Part shown: piece by piece, positions 35,701 to 45,029 of the stretch
How the letters are laid out: each line of letters opens with the position of its first letter
Numbering within the stretch: the stretch's first letter is position 1
Assembly (NCBI RefSeq): GCF_003627815.1
Contig: NZ_CP032698.1
Span: forward strand, 496,001-560,000
DNA: 64,000 nucleotides
Source: Streptomyces hundungensis
Lineage (GTDB): Bacteria > Actinomycetota > Actinomycetes > Streptomycetales > Streptomycetaceae
Direction of reading: 5' to 3'
Position numbers and translations under genes: made by a program
The notes under the pieces: generated by a model
What the model was told of the DNA's origin: nothing
Seen by the model: the letters and a program-made list of their open reading frames with translations, nothing else
Databases searched by the model: none

Positions 35701-38700
35701 CGCCGTGTCGTAGCCGTAGGACGTGGTGCCGGCGGCGTCGGTGCGGGTCAGGGGTGAGGCGTCGTTGTTGTAGGTGAAGCTGGAGGAGCCGGCCGCGCCC
35801 GAGGCGGAGAGCAGGTCGCCCCGGTCGTCGTAGGAGAACGATTCGTGGGTGGCGGCCTGGTGGTCCTTGGCGCCGACCGTGCCCGCCTCGGCAGTGTCGG
35901 CGGTCAGCATCTGGCCGTTGTGGTCGTAGGTGAAGCTACGGCTGGCGGTCGCGGCGTCGGCGCCGGTGCCGGACGCGGTCAGCAGGTTGCCGACCTTGTC
36001 ATAGGTCATGGCGGTAGTGACTCCGCCGGGCTGTGTGGTGGCCGTCAGCTGGCCGTTGGCGTCATAGGTGTTGGTGGTGGTGGAGTCGGCCACCGAGTTG
36101 TACTGGCTGGTGGCCGGCTGTACGGCCGTCTCCTGCTGGCCCCACGGGGTGTAGGTGTACAGCCAGGAGTTGTTGCGCCCGTCGGTGAACCGGGTGCGGT
36201 TTCCTGCGGCGTCGTATCCGAAGGAGGTGGTGATCGACGTGGTGGCGGTGACCGGCTGGATCTCCTGGGTGGCGGTGCCCGCCGCGTCGTAGGTGAAGTG
36301 GCGGGTGTTTCCGTTGGCGTCGGTGGAAGCAACCATGTTGCCCACCGCGTCGTACGTCTGGTGTGTCTGCCTGAGCTGCTTGTTCGCGGCGTCGTACTGC
36401 GTGTTGAGGGTGGGGTGGCCCTGGGCGTCGTAGTCCGTCTGGGTCCAGGTGTTGTCGGGCAGCGTGGTCTTCTGCCGGTTGCCCATGAAGTCGTACGTGT
36501 ACTTCGTGGCGTTGCCCGCGGCATCCGTGACGGAGGTCAGTTCGCCTGCCCGGTCATAGCCGTAGGCCGTGGTGACTCCACCGGGCGTAGTGGTGGAGGC
36601 GAGGTTCGCACCGTAAGGATTGCCCGTGGTGACCGCGTACGAGTTGGTGGTGGTCAGGGTCCGGGCGGTCGGGTAGCGCTCAAGGCGGGTCGAGGTGAGC
36701 TGCCGGCCGAGGTAGTCGTAGGTCGCCTGGGTGCTGGCACCGGTGCCGTCTGTCAGCGACAGCTTTTCGCCGTTGGTGTCGTAGGTGTAGTGCAGGGTGG
36801 CGCCGTTGGGTTCCGTGATCTGCGCGACGTCGCCCATCTGGTCGTACAGGTAGCTGGTGGTCTGGCCGCCAGGGGTGGTTGCCGTCAGCCGGTTTCCGTC
36901 GCTGTCGTACGTCCACGTCGAAGGCGCCGTGATGGAGGTCGAGGAACCTGCGGGAGTGTACGGGGGCAGGGTCTCGGAGACCTTGTTGCCGTTGGCGTCG
37001 TAGACCGTCGTGGTCTGGTTTCCGTTGGGGTCGACTTCTTCGACGGCTTCGCCGAAGGCGTTGAATCCGACGGTGGTCACCGGGCGCTGGGTGACGGGCG
37101 TGCCGCCTGCCGTCTCCACCTGGAGGGCGGGCGCGGTGGTGACGGCGAGGTTGCCGGCCTCGTCGTAGGAGTAGTTGGTGGTGTTGGTGTTGGCGTCGGT
37201 CATCGACGTCGGAAGGCCACGCTTGTCATAGGTGTAGCTGGTGGTCTGTTGGCTGGAGGAGCCGACCGTGCCGCCGGTACGCCCGTTTCCGTAGAGGGAG
37301 CCGACTTCCGTGTTGGTCAGGGCTCGCGGATAGACCTGAACGTTGGAGACCGACCCGCCCAGAAGGTCGGCGGCGGCGCCCGCGTACTTGCCGGCGCCGA
37401 TCGTCAGCGGCCCGGACGCGTTCCACGCAGTGGTGTTGGTGCCGGTCCCGGACAGCGTGCCGTTGACGTAGATCTGGCTGGTGCCGTTCGAGACGTTGTA
37501 GACGCCGACCAGGTGCGTCCACGTGTTGGCCGTCGGGACGGCGGTGGCGTAGGCGGACGGGAAGGACGGAGCAGCCGTGTCCCCGTTCGTCTGCTCCATG
37601 CTCCACATCGGGGCGCCGGTGTGCGCGTAGTTGTACTGGAGGTAGAAGGAGCTGGCGTTGGTGCCGCTCTGGGAGACGATCGTCGCGTTGTGGGTCGGCA
37701 GGGAGGCCATGTTGACCCAGGCGGAGACGGTGTAGGAGGCACTGGTGTCGAGCACCGGGCCGTTGGTGGCGACCTGCTGTCCGTTGGTCGCGGCGAAGGT
37801 GGCCGCGTCGTTGCCCCAGGTCACTCCCGTGGCCGTGCCGGTGTAACCGCTGCCGGAGACATCGGTGACGTTCGTTCCGGCACTCTGGTTGAGTTTCCAC
37901 CAGGCGGACGGGTGGCCCGAGGCGTCACCATAGAGCGTCTGGGTAAGGGGGTTGCCCGCCGCGTCGTAGGTGGCCGAGGTGGTCCGGTCCCAGCCCGAGG
38001 AGTCGTGCTCGGTGCGGGTGGCGACCCTGTCGTCCGGGGTGTACGAGAGGGCGGTCACCCGGTCGACGCCGGTCGGGTCGACGACAGTGGAGGTGGTCCG
38101 GGAAGCCGCGTCCACCGTGTAGTTGGTGACGGTCTGCCCGTTGTCGGTGGTCTGCGTGAGGGGGTTGCGGGCCGCGTCGTAAGTCGTCGACTGGATCAGC
38201 GTCGAGGAGCTCCCGTCGGCGCTCTTCTTGGTGGCGCTCGCGGTGAGCCCGTCGTCGGTGTAGGTGTAGGAGGTGGTGGCGCCCATGGAGTCGGTGATCG
38301 ACGCGAGGCGGCCCGCCGGGTCGTACGCCCGGGACGACTCGGTCAGTTGGGTCGCGGTCTGGGGGTTGACCGGGTCACCGGTGTAGGTGAGCACCTGGGT
38401 GAGCAGGTGGCCGTTGTCGTCGTAGGTGTACTGGGTCGTCGTGCCCGACTTCGACACCTCCTGGATCTTGTTGCCGGAGGTGTCGTAGGTGTAGGTGACG
38501 GTGCCGCCGTTGGTGCCGCCCGCGTTGGCGTTGGCGTCGGTTTTGGTGGCGACGTGGTTGTACGCGTCGTAGGTCTGGGTTTCGGTACGCGGTGCGTCAC
38601 CGCCGCCGGTGTCCTTGATGGTCTGCGAGGTGACGTTGCCGTCGATGTCGAAGACGGTGGTGGTGGCGGCGGCGTGGGTGGCGCCCGTGACCCGGTTCAG

Positions 38701-41700
38701 AAGCTGCGGGTCGTCCTCCTCGACGATCTGACCGGCCTTGTCGTAGGTGTACGACGTGGTGAGGCCGGCGGGGTAGGTGTCGGAGACGACCTTCTTCGAC
38801 TTGACCCGGCCCAGCCCGTCGTAGCCGTAGGTGGTGATGAGTCCGGCGGCATCCGTGGTGGAGGCGACGTCACCGGTGTGCAGGTAGGCGACGGTTCTGA
38901 CAGCGCCGCCCGGCGAGACGGTCTTGACCGGCAGGCCCTTGGGTACGTTCCCGGAGTCGGCCGCCGGATAGGCGGCGGTGCCGTCGCTGAACACGGTCGT
39001 CGAGGTGCGCCCCTTGGGGAAGCCCGCGACCGGCGGTCCGGTGACGGCCGTCTCGTCCCCTGCGGCGTCGTAGCTGAAACTGGTCAGGTAGGTCGGGTCC
39101 GTCGCTGACGCCGAGCGGCCGTCGCGGTGGGTGAGCAGAATGTCGTTACGCGGGTCGGCCGTGGTGAGCTGTGCGCTCGTGTCGTCCGGGAAGTACGTGA
39201 AGTAGTCCGTGGAACAGACGTTGGCTGCCTGGTTCTGGCAGGCCGTCGTGGAGACGACGTTGCCGCGCACGTCGTGGCCGGTGGTGGTGGTCGCGCCGTT
39301 GGGGTCGGTGACGGTGTGCTCGAAGCCGCCGGTGTCGTACCCGAAGCTGTGGGTGTTGCCCAGGCCGTCGGTCTCGGACAGCTTGCGCATGTTGTTGTCG
39401 ACGTCGTAGGTGTACGTGGAGACCACGTTCGCCGGGGAGGTCACCTTGACGGTTTCCACCGGCAGCAGACCGGTGGAGTTCAGGCCCGCGTGGAAGTGTG
39501 CGGCGGCGTCCTGCGCGGTGAGCTCGGTGCGGTAGGAGGCAGCTTCGGCGAGGGTGCCGTTGAAGTAGGCGACCGTGCCGTTGGGCAGACCCGTCCAGCC
39601 CGCACCTGTGGTGCCCGCGCCGAGGTAGTCGGTGGTGCGGCTGCCGGAGGCGAGCGCTGCGGTGCCGGTCTTGGTGGCGGCCTGCACGCCGTCCAGGTAG
39701 AGCGTCTGGCTGGTGGGCGACGCGGAGAGCAGCACGTGGTGCCACTTGCCGTCGGTCACCGTTCCCGTGGTGCCCATCTGAACCGCGCCGGTGGCGGTGT
39801 AGAAGCCGCCGTACAGCTTGTTGTCGCTCCCGATCCACAGCTGGGGCGCCATGCTGGTCGGTGAGGCGCCGATGGCCGCGTTCTGCGCGTTCATCAGGAT
39901 CGCGGTGCCGTGGGTGGTGTTGAACCACAGTTCGGCCGATGCGGAGGTGTTCCCGCTCTGGGCGTCCGGGACCTTCACATAGGAGCTGGTGCCGTTGAAG
40001 GTCGCGGCTTTCTGGTCGCTGAAGGGGCCGGCGGCGCCGAGGGTGACCGCGTTGTAGGTGCCGGTGCCACCTCTCGTCTCATCCAGTGCGGTGGAGGCGC
40101 CGGCCGCTTCGCCCAGCCGGTAGTACGTGGCGGGCGCGCCGCCCAGGACCGCGCCCCGGTAGGTCTGGCTGGAGCCGGTAACGGTGGGTGCCCCGAGTTT
40201 CCAGGTGCCGCCGTTCTCGTCGGTGAGCTGAGTGAGTGTGGTGGTCGCAGCGTCGTACGTCATGGCGGCGTACGTCTTGCCGGAGGGCCGGGTGACCGAG
40301 GAGAGCAGGCTCGCCCCGTGGGTGCCGTACTGGTAGAGCGCCGTGACGTCCGCGGACACCAGCGGCCGGTCGTACCAGGCGGCATCCGCTATGGAGCCGT
40401 TGAAGTAGGTGGCGTAACCGGTCTTGTCGCTGCTGCTCTGGTGCGGCTCATCGGGCCAGTTGCCGCCGAGGAAGCCCGAACCGAGCGTGTTGTACTGCTG
40501 GTTCTTGCCGAAGGCGACGCCCGGCTGGATGGAGACGGTGCCCGCGAGGGAGCCGACCTTGGCGCTGTCGAGGTAGAGCGACTGGGTGTTGCCGGCGGCG
40601 GACAGCACGACGTGGTGCCACTTGCCGTCGGTGACCGCTCCGCTGGTGCTGATCGGGGCGATGCCCGCACTGTTCCAGAACTCGGCCTTCAACTTGCCGT
40701 CGGTACCGACGTACACCGTGGGCGTGTACGCGCCGGGCGAGTTGCCGGCGGTGACCGGCTGGGAGGCGTAGGAGTACAGGACGCCGGGACCGGCAGAGGT
40801 CTTGAACCAGAGGGACAGCGCACCCGAGTCGGTGTTGTTGCCCATGTCGAACGGCAGGGTCGCGTACGAGCTGGTGCCGTTGAACGAGGCTGCGGTGCCG
40901 GTGCTGCCGGCCATCGGGCCAGGAGTGCCGAGGGTGACGTTGCTGTAGGTGGTGTTGTTGGTGCCCTGGTTCGCGAGGACAGCGTCCTGGGCGGTGGTCC
41001 CGGAGGACTCCCCCATCGGCCACAAGGCGTGCGGGCCGAGGTCGAGCGAGGCGTTCTGGTACTGCGAACCGGAGGTGTAGGTGTACTTGGTGCATTCGGT
41101 CGTGGTCAGCGGCGCACACACGGAAGTGAGCTGGTCGCCCGCGTATCCGTACGTCCAGGTCTGTGCACTGGTCGGGTCGGCCGCATCAGCGAGGTCAGTG
41201 ACGACCGTCGATACGTGCGCGGTGTTCGCGCCGGACGGCGTGGACCAGGTCAGGGTGAGCGAACGGCCGGAGGTGGCCGAGCTCAGCTTGGCGACATGGC
41301 CGCTGGTCCATGTGGCGTTGATGGCACGGCCGTTGGCGTCGGTGACCGAGGTCAGGCCGTAGGCGCCGGAGCCCAGCGACTGGGTGAAGGCATAGGTCGT
41401 GTCGTTCTTGTCGGTCAGCGTGTAGCCGCCAGTGACCGGCTTGAACGTGGCGAAGCGCCCCGATGGTGGCGAGAACGTGCCGTCGCCGTTCTTTCCGTAG
41501 CCGACCTGCGAGCCGTCGGGATAGCTGACGACGGCGGATGCCACGGCGCCCGCCGGGTTGTACTGCTCGGTGGCGCGGGAGTCGAAGATGGACGACCAGC
41601 CGGCGCCGAAGGCACCGGTCCAGCGCGGGTCGCGGGAGTTGTAGTCGCGGCTGACGTCCAGCGAGGGGCCGACCGTGGAGATGGTGGCGTCGGTCTCCGA

Positions 41701-43719
41701 GGTCGTGTAGTTGCCGATGGCCGGGTCGAAGCCGTGGTCACTGGCGTTCTGCGAGAGTCCCGAGGTGACCAGCGGCTGGGGTACCTGGATGTTCAGGGAG
41801 TACCAGGTGGCGCCGGAATAGAGGCCGGCGTCGTAGGACTGCACGGTCCAGTAATAGGTCTGGCCCCACTTGAGTTTGCCCGCCGGGACGACGTAGTCGC
41901 CGGTGGCGAGCAGCCCCGAGTCGACGATCTTGGCGTTGGTGTTGTCGTAGACCTGGAACTGGTACTTGGTGGTGGTGTTGGCCTGCGAGTCGGCGCCGCC
42001 GGACCAGGCGGTGAGCTCGGGCGTGGTGGTGTAGGCGGTGGCGTTGTTGTTCGGGTACTGCTGGTAGACCTGCGGCGGCGTGGTCCCGGTGTAGGTCACC
42101 ACGATGCGCGGAGTAAGGGTGCCGTCGTTGAACGAGCCGAACTGCTTCCAGTGCAGCGTGTCGTTGGTGGCCGCGTAGACGGCGAGGCCGTAGTCCGCGG
42201 TGGTGCCGTTCATCCAGCCCTGGATGGACGCGGTGGCCAGGGGGACATCCACCCAGTCGCCCACACTGTGGTCAGCGGCGGTGTTGGCACAGGCGTGGGG
42301 CACGGACGGGGTGACGTTGCCGATGGACGCGCCGTAGGAGGGGCCCGGGTAGCTGGTCACTCCCGTCGGTGTCCAGGCTTTGGTGACCTGGGCGACGTCC
42401 AGGCGCTCGGGCGTGCAGGTCGAGGCCCAGGTGTCGAAGAGCTTCAGGTCGGCCGCCGTCACGGTGACCTTGGAGCCGTCCCAGCCGCTGTACCAGTGGT
42501 TGACGTAGGCGGCCGCCGAGTGAGGACCGGAGTCGTACGAGCCGATCTTCACCGTCTGCTCGAAGGAATGGTCACCGGTGGTGCCCGACTCGGCGTAAGT
42601 CGTGGTCCAGCCATCGGTGATGACCGGCGGGTCGACGGTGACGGGGAAGACACGGGCCTGGTCGTGCAGCCAGGCCGCGTCCAAGGTGACCTTGAGTGCC
42701 TGGTGGCCCGAGGCGCCGGTCAGCTGGTACTTCACGGCATAGGTGGTGGCCGGGTCGCCGGAACGCGGGTCGACCTTGGAGTCATAGGCGTAGGCGGCCG
42801 GGATCCGTTCAACGACCTTGCCGCTCGTGTCTCGCAGGTCGATGGCGCCGTCCTTGTTCTGGACGGCGGTGAGGCCTTTGAGGGTAAGAGGGAAGGTCCA
42901 GGAGTCGGCGGCTTGCGCGGAGTGCAGGACGACGGCTTCCTTGACACCGGTGGTGGTCGGCACGACCGTCAGATCGGTGGCAGGCAGGATGCCGGGGTAG
43001 GTGACCTTGGAGCCGTCCGCCTTGCCCGCGACCTCGGCCGCACCCTGGAGCCCGAACGACAGGGCGTGGTCGCTGTCGGTACTGACCGAGACGACGGCGG
43101 GGTCGGTGCTGCGGGGCGCGAGGTCGATGCCGAGCGAGTTGGCACTCTCGTGCAGGCGACCGTCACTGCCGACCTTGACCCGGGTATCGATGGGCTGCCA
43201 GTTTCCGTCCGCGTCACGGTAGTTGACGGGCTTCTGGGCGATCTGGCGTGTCGTCGTGCCGTCAGCGTTGTCGAAGACGCTCTCGGTGGCGGTGGACTTG
43301 GCGGCGTCTCGCTTGCTGGTGTTCGCGGAGAAGCCACCGATCGCCGCGCTCGGGCCGGACTTCGAGGCCTTCGCGTACGGGTGGTAGGCGTCGAGTTCGC
43401 CCTTGCCCTTACCCGGGGCCCGCCCCGCACCCTTACCGGCCTGGGTCGACGCGGTGCTGGCCCGGTGACTCAACCCGGCCGCGCTGCCGCCCTGTTGACG
43501 GGGTATGTGCCCCCACGTCGGATCCTTGAACCAGTCGGCGAGGGCCGACCAGGACAGGTGCGGCATGGAGAGCGCGGGCAGCGTGGCGCCGTCGGCAGAG
43601 GCCTGTTCCGTCGTCAGAACCAGGGCCATGGCGACGAACGCCATCATCGCGGTGGCACGCAGCCACCGACGACGTAGAGCATTCCACCGGGGATGACGGC
43701 GGAAGGGGCGAGCGCGCAC
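32737..43719 (-). CDS. Giant secreted RHS/YD-repeat polymorphic toxin with Hint and C-terminal nuclease-like domain
   Basis: About 3,660 residues. I favour the GTG at 43719, eight bases after TCTGGAG; the frame is open to 43797. Domains in order (approximate residues): basic leader and signal peptide (MMAFVAMALVLTTEQASADG) to 45; DNRLRE domain 370-545; RHS N-terminal region with YNSRDPRWTGAFGAGWSSIF near 690; LamG-like domains at about 895-1130, 1190-1405 and 1940-2145; long YD repeats; RHS core end (RWYNPATGTFLNKDS, DPSGHWG) near 2980; hydrophobic helices; pretoxin-Hint about 3300-3520 (SFTGSTKVLMANGTAKAIDQ; TTFHHPFYDETQ; VLVHN); C-terminal toxin about 3525-3660 with GTEINHMPSFQS and DHRAVYTTGRARAANAF. 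The last resembles HNH/endonuclease VII-type toxins (inference). Probably cleaved off by the Hint domain and delivered to competitors. Confidence 0.92.
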   Translation of the reverse strand: MRARPFRRHPRWNALRRRWLRATAMMAFVAMALVLTTEQASADGATLPALSMPHLSWSALADWFKDPTWGHIPRQQGGSAAGLSHRASTASTQAGKGAGRAPGKGKGELDAYHPYAKASKSGPSAAIGGFSANTSKRDAAKSTATESVFDNADGTTTRQIAQKPVNYRDADGNWQPIDTRVKVGSDGRLHESANSLGIDLAPRSTDPAVVSVSTDSDHALSFGLQGAAEVAGKADGSKVTYPGILPATDLTVVPTTTGVKEAVVLHSAQAADSWTFPLTLKGLTAVQNKDGAIDLRDTSGKVVERIPAAYAYDSKVDPRSGDPATTYAVKYQLTGASGHQALKVTLDAAWLHDQARVFPVTVDPPVITDGWTTTYAESGTTGDHSFEQTVKIGSYDSGPHSAAAYVNHWYSGWDGSKVTVTAADLKLFDTWASTCTPERLDVAQVTKAWTPTGVTSYPGPSYGASIGNVTPSVPHACANTAADHSVGDWVDVPLATASIQGWMNGTTADYGLAVYAATNDTLHWKQFGSFNDGTLTPRIVVTYTGTTPPQVYQQYPNNNATAYTTTPELTAWSGGADSQANTTTKYQFQVYDNTNAKIVDSGLLATGDYVVPAGKLKWGQTYYWTVQSYDAGLYSGATWYSLNIQVPQPLVTSGLSQNASDHGFDPAIGNYTTSETDATISTVGPSLDVSRDYNSRDPRWTGAFGAGWSSIFDSRATEQYNPAGAVASAVVSYPDGSQVGYGKNGDGTFSPPSGRFATFKPVTGGYTLTDKNDTTYAFTQSLGSGAYGLTSVTDANGRAINATWTSGHVAKLSSATSGRSLTLTWSTPSGANTAHVSTVVTDLADAADPTSAQTWTYGYAGDQLTSVCAPLTTTECTKYTYTSGSQYQNASLDLGPHALWPMGESSGTTAQDAVLANQGTNNTTYSNVTLGTPGPMAGSTGTAASFNGTSSYATLPFDMGNNTDSGALSLWFKTSAGPGVLYSYASQPVTAGNSPGAYTPTVYVGTDGKLKAEFWNSAGIAPISTSGAVTDGKWHHVVLSAAGNTQSLYLDSAKVGSLAGTVSIQPGVAFGKNQQYNTLGSGFLGGNWPDEPHQSSSDKTGYATYFNGSIADAAWYDRPLVSADVTALYQYGTHGASLLSSVTRPSGKTYAAMTYDAATTTLTQLTDENGGTWKLGAPTVTGSSQTYRGAVLGGAPATYYRLGEAAGASTALDETRGGTGTYNAVTLGAAGPFSDQKAATFNGTSSYVKVPDAQSGNTSASAELWFNTTHGTAILMNAQNAAIGASPTSMAPQLWIGSDNKLYGGFYTATGAVQMGTTGTVTDGKWHHVLLSASPTSQTLYLDGVQAATKTGTAALASGSRTTDYLGAGTTGAGWTGLPNGTVAYFNGTLAEAASYRTELTAQDAAAHFHAGLNSTGLLPVETVKVTSPANVVSTYTYDVDNNMRKLSETDGLGNTHSFGYDTGGFEHTVTDPNGATTTTGHDVRGNVVSTTACQNQAANVCSTDYFTYFPDDTSAQLTTADPRNDILLTHRDGRSASATDPTYLTSFSYDAAGDETAVTGPPVAGFPKGRTSTTVFSDGTAAYPAADSGNVPKGLPVKTVSPGGAVRTVAYLHTGDVASTTDAAGLITTYGYDGLGRVKSKKVVSDTYPAGLTTSYTYDKAGQIVEEDDPQLLNRVTGATHAAATTTVFDIDGNVTSQTIKDTGGGDAPRTETQTYDAYNHVATKTDANANAGGTNGGTVTYTYDTSGNKIQEVSKSGTTTQYTYDDNGHLLTQVLTYTGDPVNPQTATQLTESSRAYDPAGRLASITDSMGATTSYTYTDDGLTASATKKSADGSSSTLIQSTTYDAARNPLTQTTDNGQTVTNYTVDAASRTTSTVVDPTGVDRVTALSYTPDDRVATRTEHDSSGWDRTTSATYDAAGNPLTQTLYGDASGHPSAWWKLNQSAGTNVTDVSGSGYTGTATGVTWGNDAATFAATNGQQVATNGPVLDTSASYTVSAWVNMASLPTHNATIVSQSGTNASSFYLQYNYAHTGAPMWSMEQTNGDTAAPSFPSAYATAVPTANTWTHLVGVYNVSNGTSQIYVNGTLSGTGTNTTAWNASGPLTIGAGKYAGAAADLLGGSVSNVQVYPRALTNTEVGSLYGNGRTGGTVGSSSQQTTSYTYDKRGLPTSMTDANTNTTNYSYDEAGNLAVTTAPALQVETAGGTPVTQRPVTTVGFNAFGEAVEEVDPNGNQTTTVYDANGNKVSETLPPYTPAGSSTSITAPSTWTYDSDGNRLTATTPGGQTTSYLYDQMGDVAQITEPNGATLHYTYDTNGEKLSLTDGTGASTQATYDYLGRQLTSTRLERYPTARTLTTTNSYAVTTGNPYGANLASTTTPGGVTTAYGYDRAGELTSVTDAAGNATKYTYDFMGNRQKTTLPDNTWTQTDYDAQGHPTLNTQYDAANKQLRQTHQTYDAVGNMVASTDANGNTRHFTYDAAGTATQEIQPVTATTSITTSFGYDAAGNRTRFTDGRNNSWLYTYTPWGQQETAVQPATSQYNSVADSTTTNTYDANGQLTATTQPGGVTTAMTYDKVGNLLTASGTGADAATASRSFTYDHNGQMLTADTAEAGTVGAKDHQAATHESFSYDDRGDLLSASGAAGSSSFTYNNDASPLTRTDAAGTTSYGYDTAGRLSTLNDAASGTALTYTYGKLNEVGSIKYGTSGQLRSYTYNSSHDLTGDTLMQGTTTLASITYGYDPNDNLTSKNTTGVTGASNNTYTYDQADRLTSWNNGSTTTAYGYDASGNRTQVGANVFTYDARDQVTSDGVHTYAYSARGTLTSDTSAANGQVTYTTDAFGNQITAGSHSYTLDAAGRNITDAVTANGSTRTFQYSGAGNTIASDGEYTYSYDPSGSLTGINTGTTPGSGVLALTDTHNDVIGTFTAGANALAGSATYDPMGNVTAGVGMTGHLGFQSGWTEADTGKVGTASRWYNPATGTFLNKDSVSLNPMPNEAAANPFAYVGDNPLDGTDPSGHWGWGSIGHALSSGWNSVTSSVSSGWNSATSWASSTYNTYVAPVVHTVTKVARHIATRTVHRLYDGYRATVRFSRRVYHYAVRKARPYVRAAVHIVHSAYHAVRQVAKHPLSSAIHLAKSAGKGALKIGKAALKNTVAAAKTAGTFVKHHAAAITSFVVSTAVFMGCEAVTVGVGTIGCAAVAGAAGSLVDQGFKCAEHGGSSCSVGAFAGSAVTGAVSGALGGALGSLGGKLLNKFAPKAMEAVGGLFGKGASEAEETAATDATESASSRAHADEAGSSSEGGGCRIGGPHSFTGSTKVLMANGTAKAIDQIKVGDTVANAVPGAKGTQAHKVTAVIVTKTDHDFVDVAVKARTKAATSAKALGSKATRKAALGLAAAATLFATAAPAHAAEQPEPTSASTSSSVPTSAPASASEATAQGDHLTTTFHHPFYDETQAAFVEAKDLHEGDVLQTPTGTAEVTDVRLFHANTTTYDLTIGALHTYYVKAGSIDVLVHNANPCGPDRAAPGHTYRGGQYKGLKDIDPVTGKLKTTNVPGTEINHMPSFQSVEDFGMPYGDAPAIQMDYVDHRAVYTTGRARAANAFRALQKELVGNGRIDEALQMDINDIRNRFGAKYDGAIKEMIGQLPNNPVYQALRTVPSAVG

Positions 43720-44432
43720 GGCACGGACTCCAGACAAGATCGACACACAAAACTCACAGAGCTTGCGGGTTCCACTTACGACTTGGAAACCCCTCAAGGG
43801 CTCCTCTTGTCCAGGTGTTTACTGGGCCGTTGGAATCCCTCGCAGATCGCCCTGTTACTTCCGCTTTCGTACTTACAGATCTTTGCCGGACCAAGGCCTC
43901 AGGGATACCTGGGAGGGGTGCTCGCGGCTGAAGCCGGGGCGGGCGCGGAGCGTCGGTGCACGCCAGGCGGTGTCGGAGGGAAGAGCTCCGAGGGTGGCCA
44001 GCAGTGCACTCACCCGCCCGCCTCGCGTGGTTGGCCTGGTGGATGTCTGGCCAGCGGGTTTTCCCTGAGCGGGCTTCGTCCATAGACCCAGACGCTGGGT
44101 CAGGACCGGACGCTGCGTCAGGACCGGACGCTGCGTCAGGACCGGACGGTGCGAATCAGCGCACCCGGTCGGCTGGATCAGGCACAGCCGTCGACTTCGA
44201 CACTGCCGCCGCGTGTCACGTCCTGTCCACGGCGTGAGGTATCCCCCTGCCCGGCTACGCCGGCTCAGCCTCGGTTCGCAGTGACGGGTGGTGCGGATGC
44301 GGGCCACAACTGACAACTGCACGCCTGTAGGCGGAGCCGCCCTCAGAGGGGCCGGCCGGATACACGTATGCTGCGCGCTCGATATGCGGACCAGCCTGCG
44401 GTGCGGGCCGCGGGGCTCTTGGGAGGATTGCC
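43720..44432. other. Upstream region of the RHS gene, with an 18-bp tandem repeat
   Basis: No supported gene in about 700 bases. The region must hold the RHS promoter on the left and that of the gene at 44433 on the right. It contains an 18-bp tandem repeat described separately. Frames crossing the repeat encode SGPDAA-type repeats, but none has a convincing start or family. Confidence 0.45.
44091..44144. repeat. Three tandem copies of an 18-bp unit
   Basis: The unit GACGCTGCGTCAGGACCG occurs at 44109-44126 and 44127-44144, with a copy differing by one base (GACGCTGGG...) at 44091-44108 and a partial fourth copy, GACGGTGCG, after it. Each unit contains the palindromic core GACGCTGCGTC. The unit length is a multiple of three. 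No spacers differ, so this is not a CRISPR array. Confidence 0.9.
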
Positions 44433-44990
44433 GTGAAGGCATGGATCGGTGCGCACTGGCGATGGACGCTGGGCGGGGTGGGGTTGATAGCAGTAGCAGT
44501 CGCCATCATTGCTCTAGCAACTTCTGGTGGTTCGACCGACGCCCGCATCCCGCCCACACGAGCACGCGCATACACCGAGCAGCAAGCCTGCCTCCTCACG
44601 CCGGAAAGTGGGCTCGCAGAGGCGGCGGCCGGTCAGGTGTGGGGCGGCTTGCAGGATGCCTCGGCGGAAACCCATGCCAAGGTGAGCTACCTTGCCGTGG
44701 CGGGAGAGCAGAGCGCGGGTAACGCGGCGCCGTACCTTGCCGCGCTGGCGGGCCGCAAGTGCACGGTCGTCCTAACGGTGGGCGCGGCACCCGAAGGCGC
44801 GGTAGCCCTCAACAGCCAGAAGTTCCCGAAGACACGCTTCCTCGTCGTGAAGGACAGCACGAAGACATCGCCGAGCCAGACGCCGTCCGGGGAAAACGTG
44901 AAGATCCTCTCCCTTACGGGCGACACCGGTAAGGACAGCAACGTACGCAGCCGAGTGGCCTCAGCCGTCGAGAGCGCGCTCCGGGACTAG
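44433..44990 (+). CDS. Membrane-anchored protein with BMP/periplasmic-binding-like domain
   Basis: A 185-residue protein. GTG 44433 follows GGGAGG by seven bases. After WRW a single membrane helix (WTLGGVGLIAVAVAIIALAT) anchors it, with the rest outside. The outer part (YTEQQACLLTPESGLAEAAA, VWGGLQDASAETHAKVSYLA, AGRKCTVVLTVGAAPEGAVA, KFPKTRFLVVKDS) follows the first lobe of BMP/Med-type substrate-binding folds. Two cysteines (QQACLL, GRKCTVV) may pair. Only one lobe is present, so it may bind a ligand or partner without transport. Function unknown. Confidence 0.7.
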   Translation: MKAWIGAHWRWTLGGVGLIAVAVAIIALATSGGSTDARIPPTRARAYTEQQACLLTPESGLAEAAAGQVWGGLQDASAETHAKVSYLAVAGEQSAGNAAPYLAALAGRKCTVVLTVGAAPEGAVALNSQKFPKTRFLVVKDSTKTSPSQTPSGENVKILSLTGDTGKDSNVRSRVASAVESALRD

Positions 44991-45029
44991 GTTCTGTCCG
45001 GCGGATCAGGGCGTCGTAGGCTCCAGGAC

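Noticed and set aside
34864..43677. Several very long open frames on the plus strand opposite the RHS gene
   Set aside because: They are antisense shadows of a repetitive high-GC gene: composition is Gly/Val/Arg-rich, with no family motifs or ribosome sites, whereas the minus strand encodes recognisable domains throughout.
44091..44150. CRISPR-like repeat array
   Set aside because: The units are directly adjacent with no variable spacers, and no cas genes are nearby.
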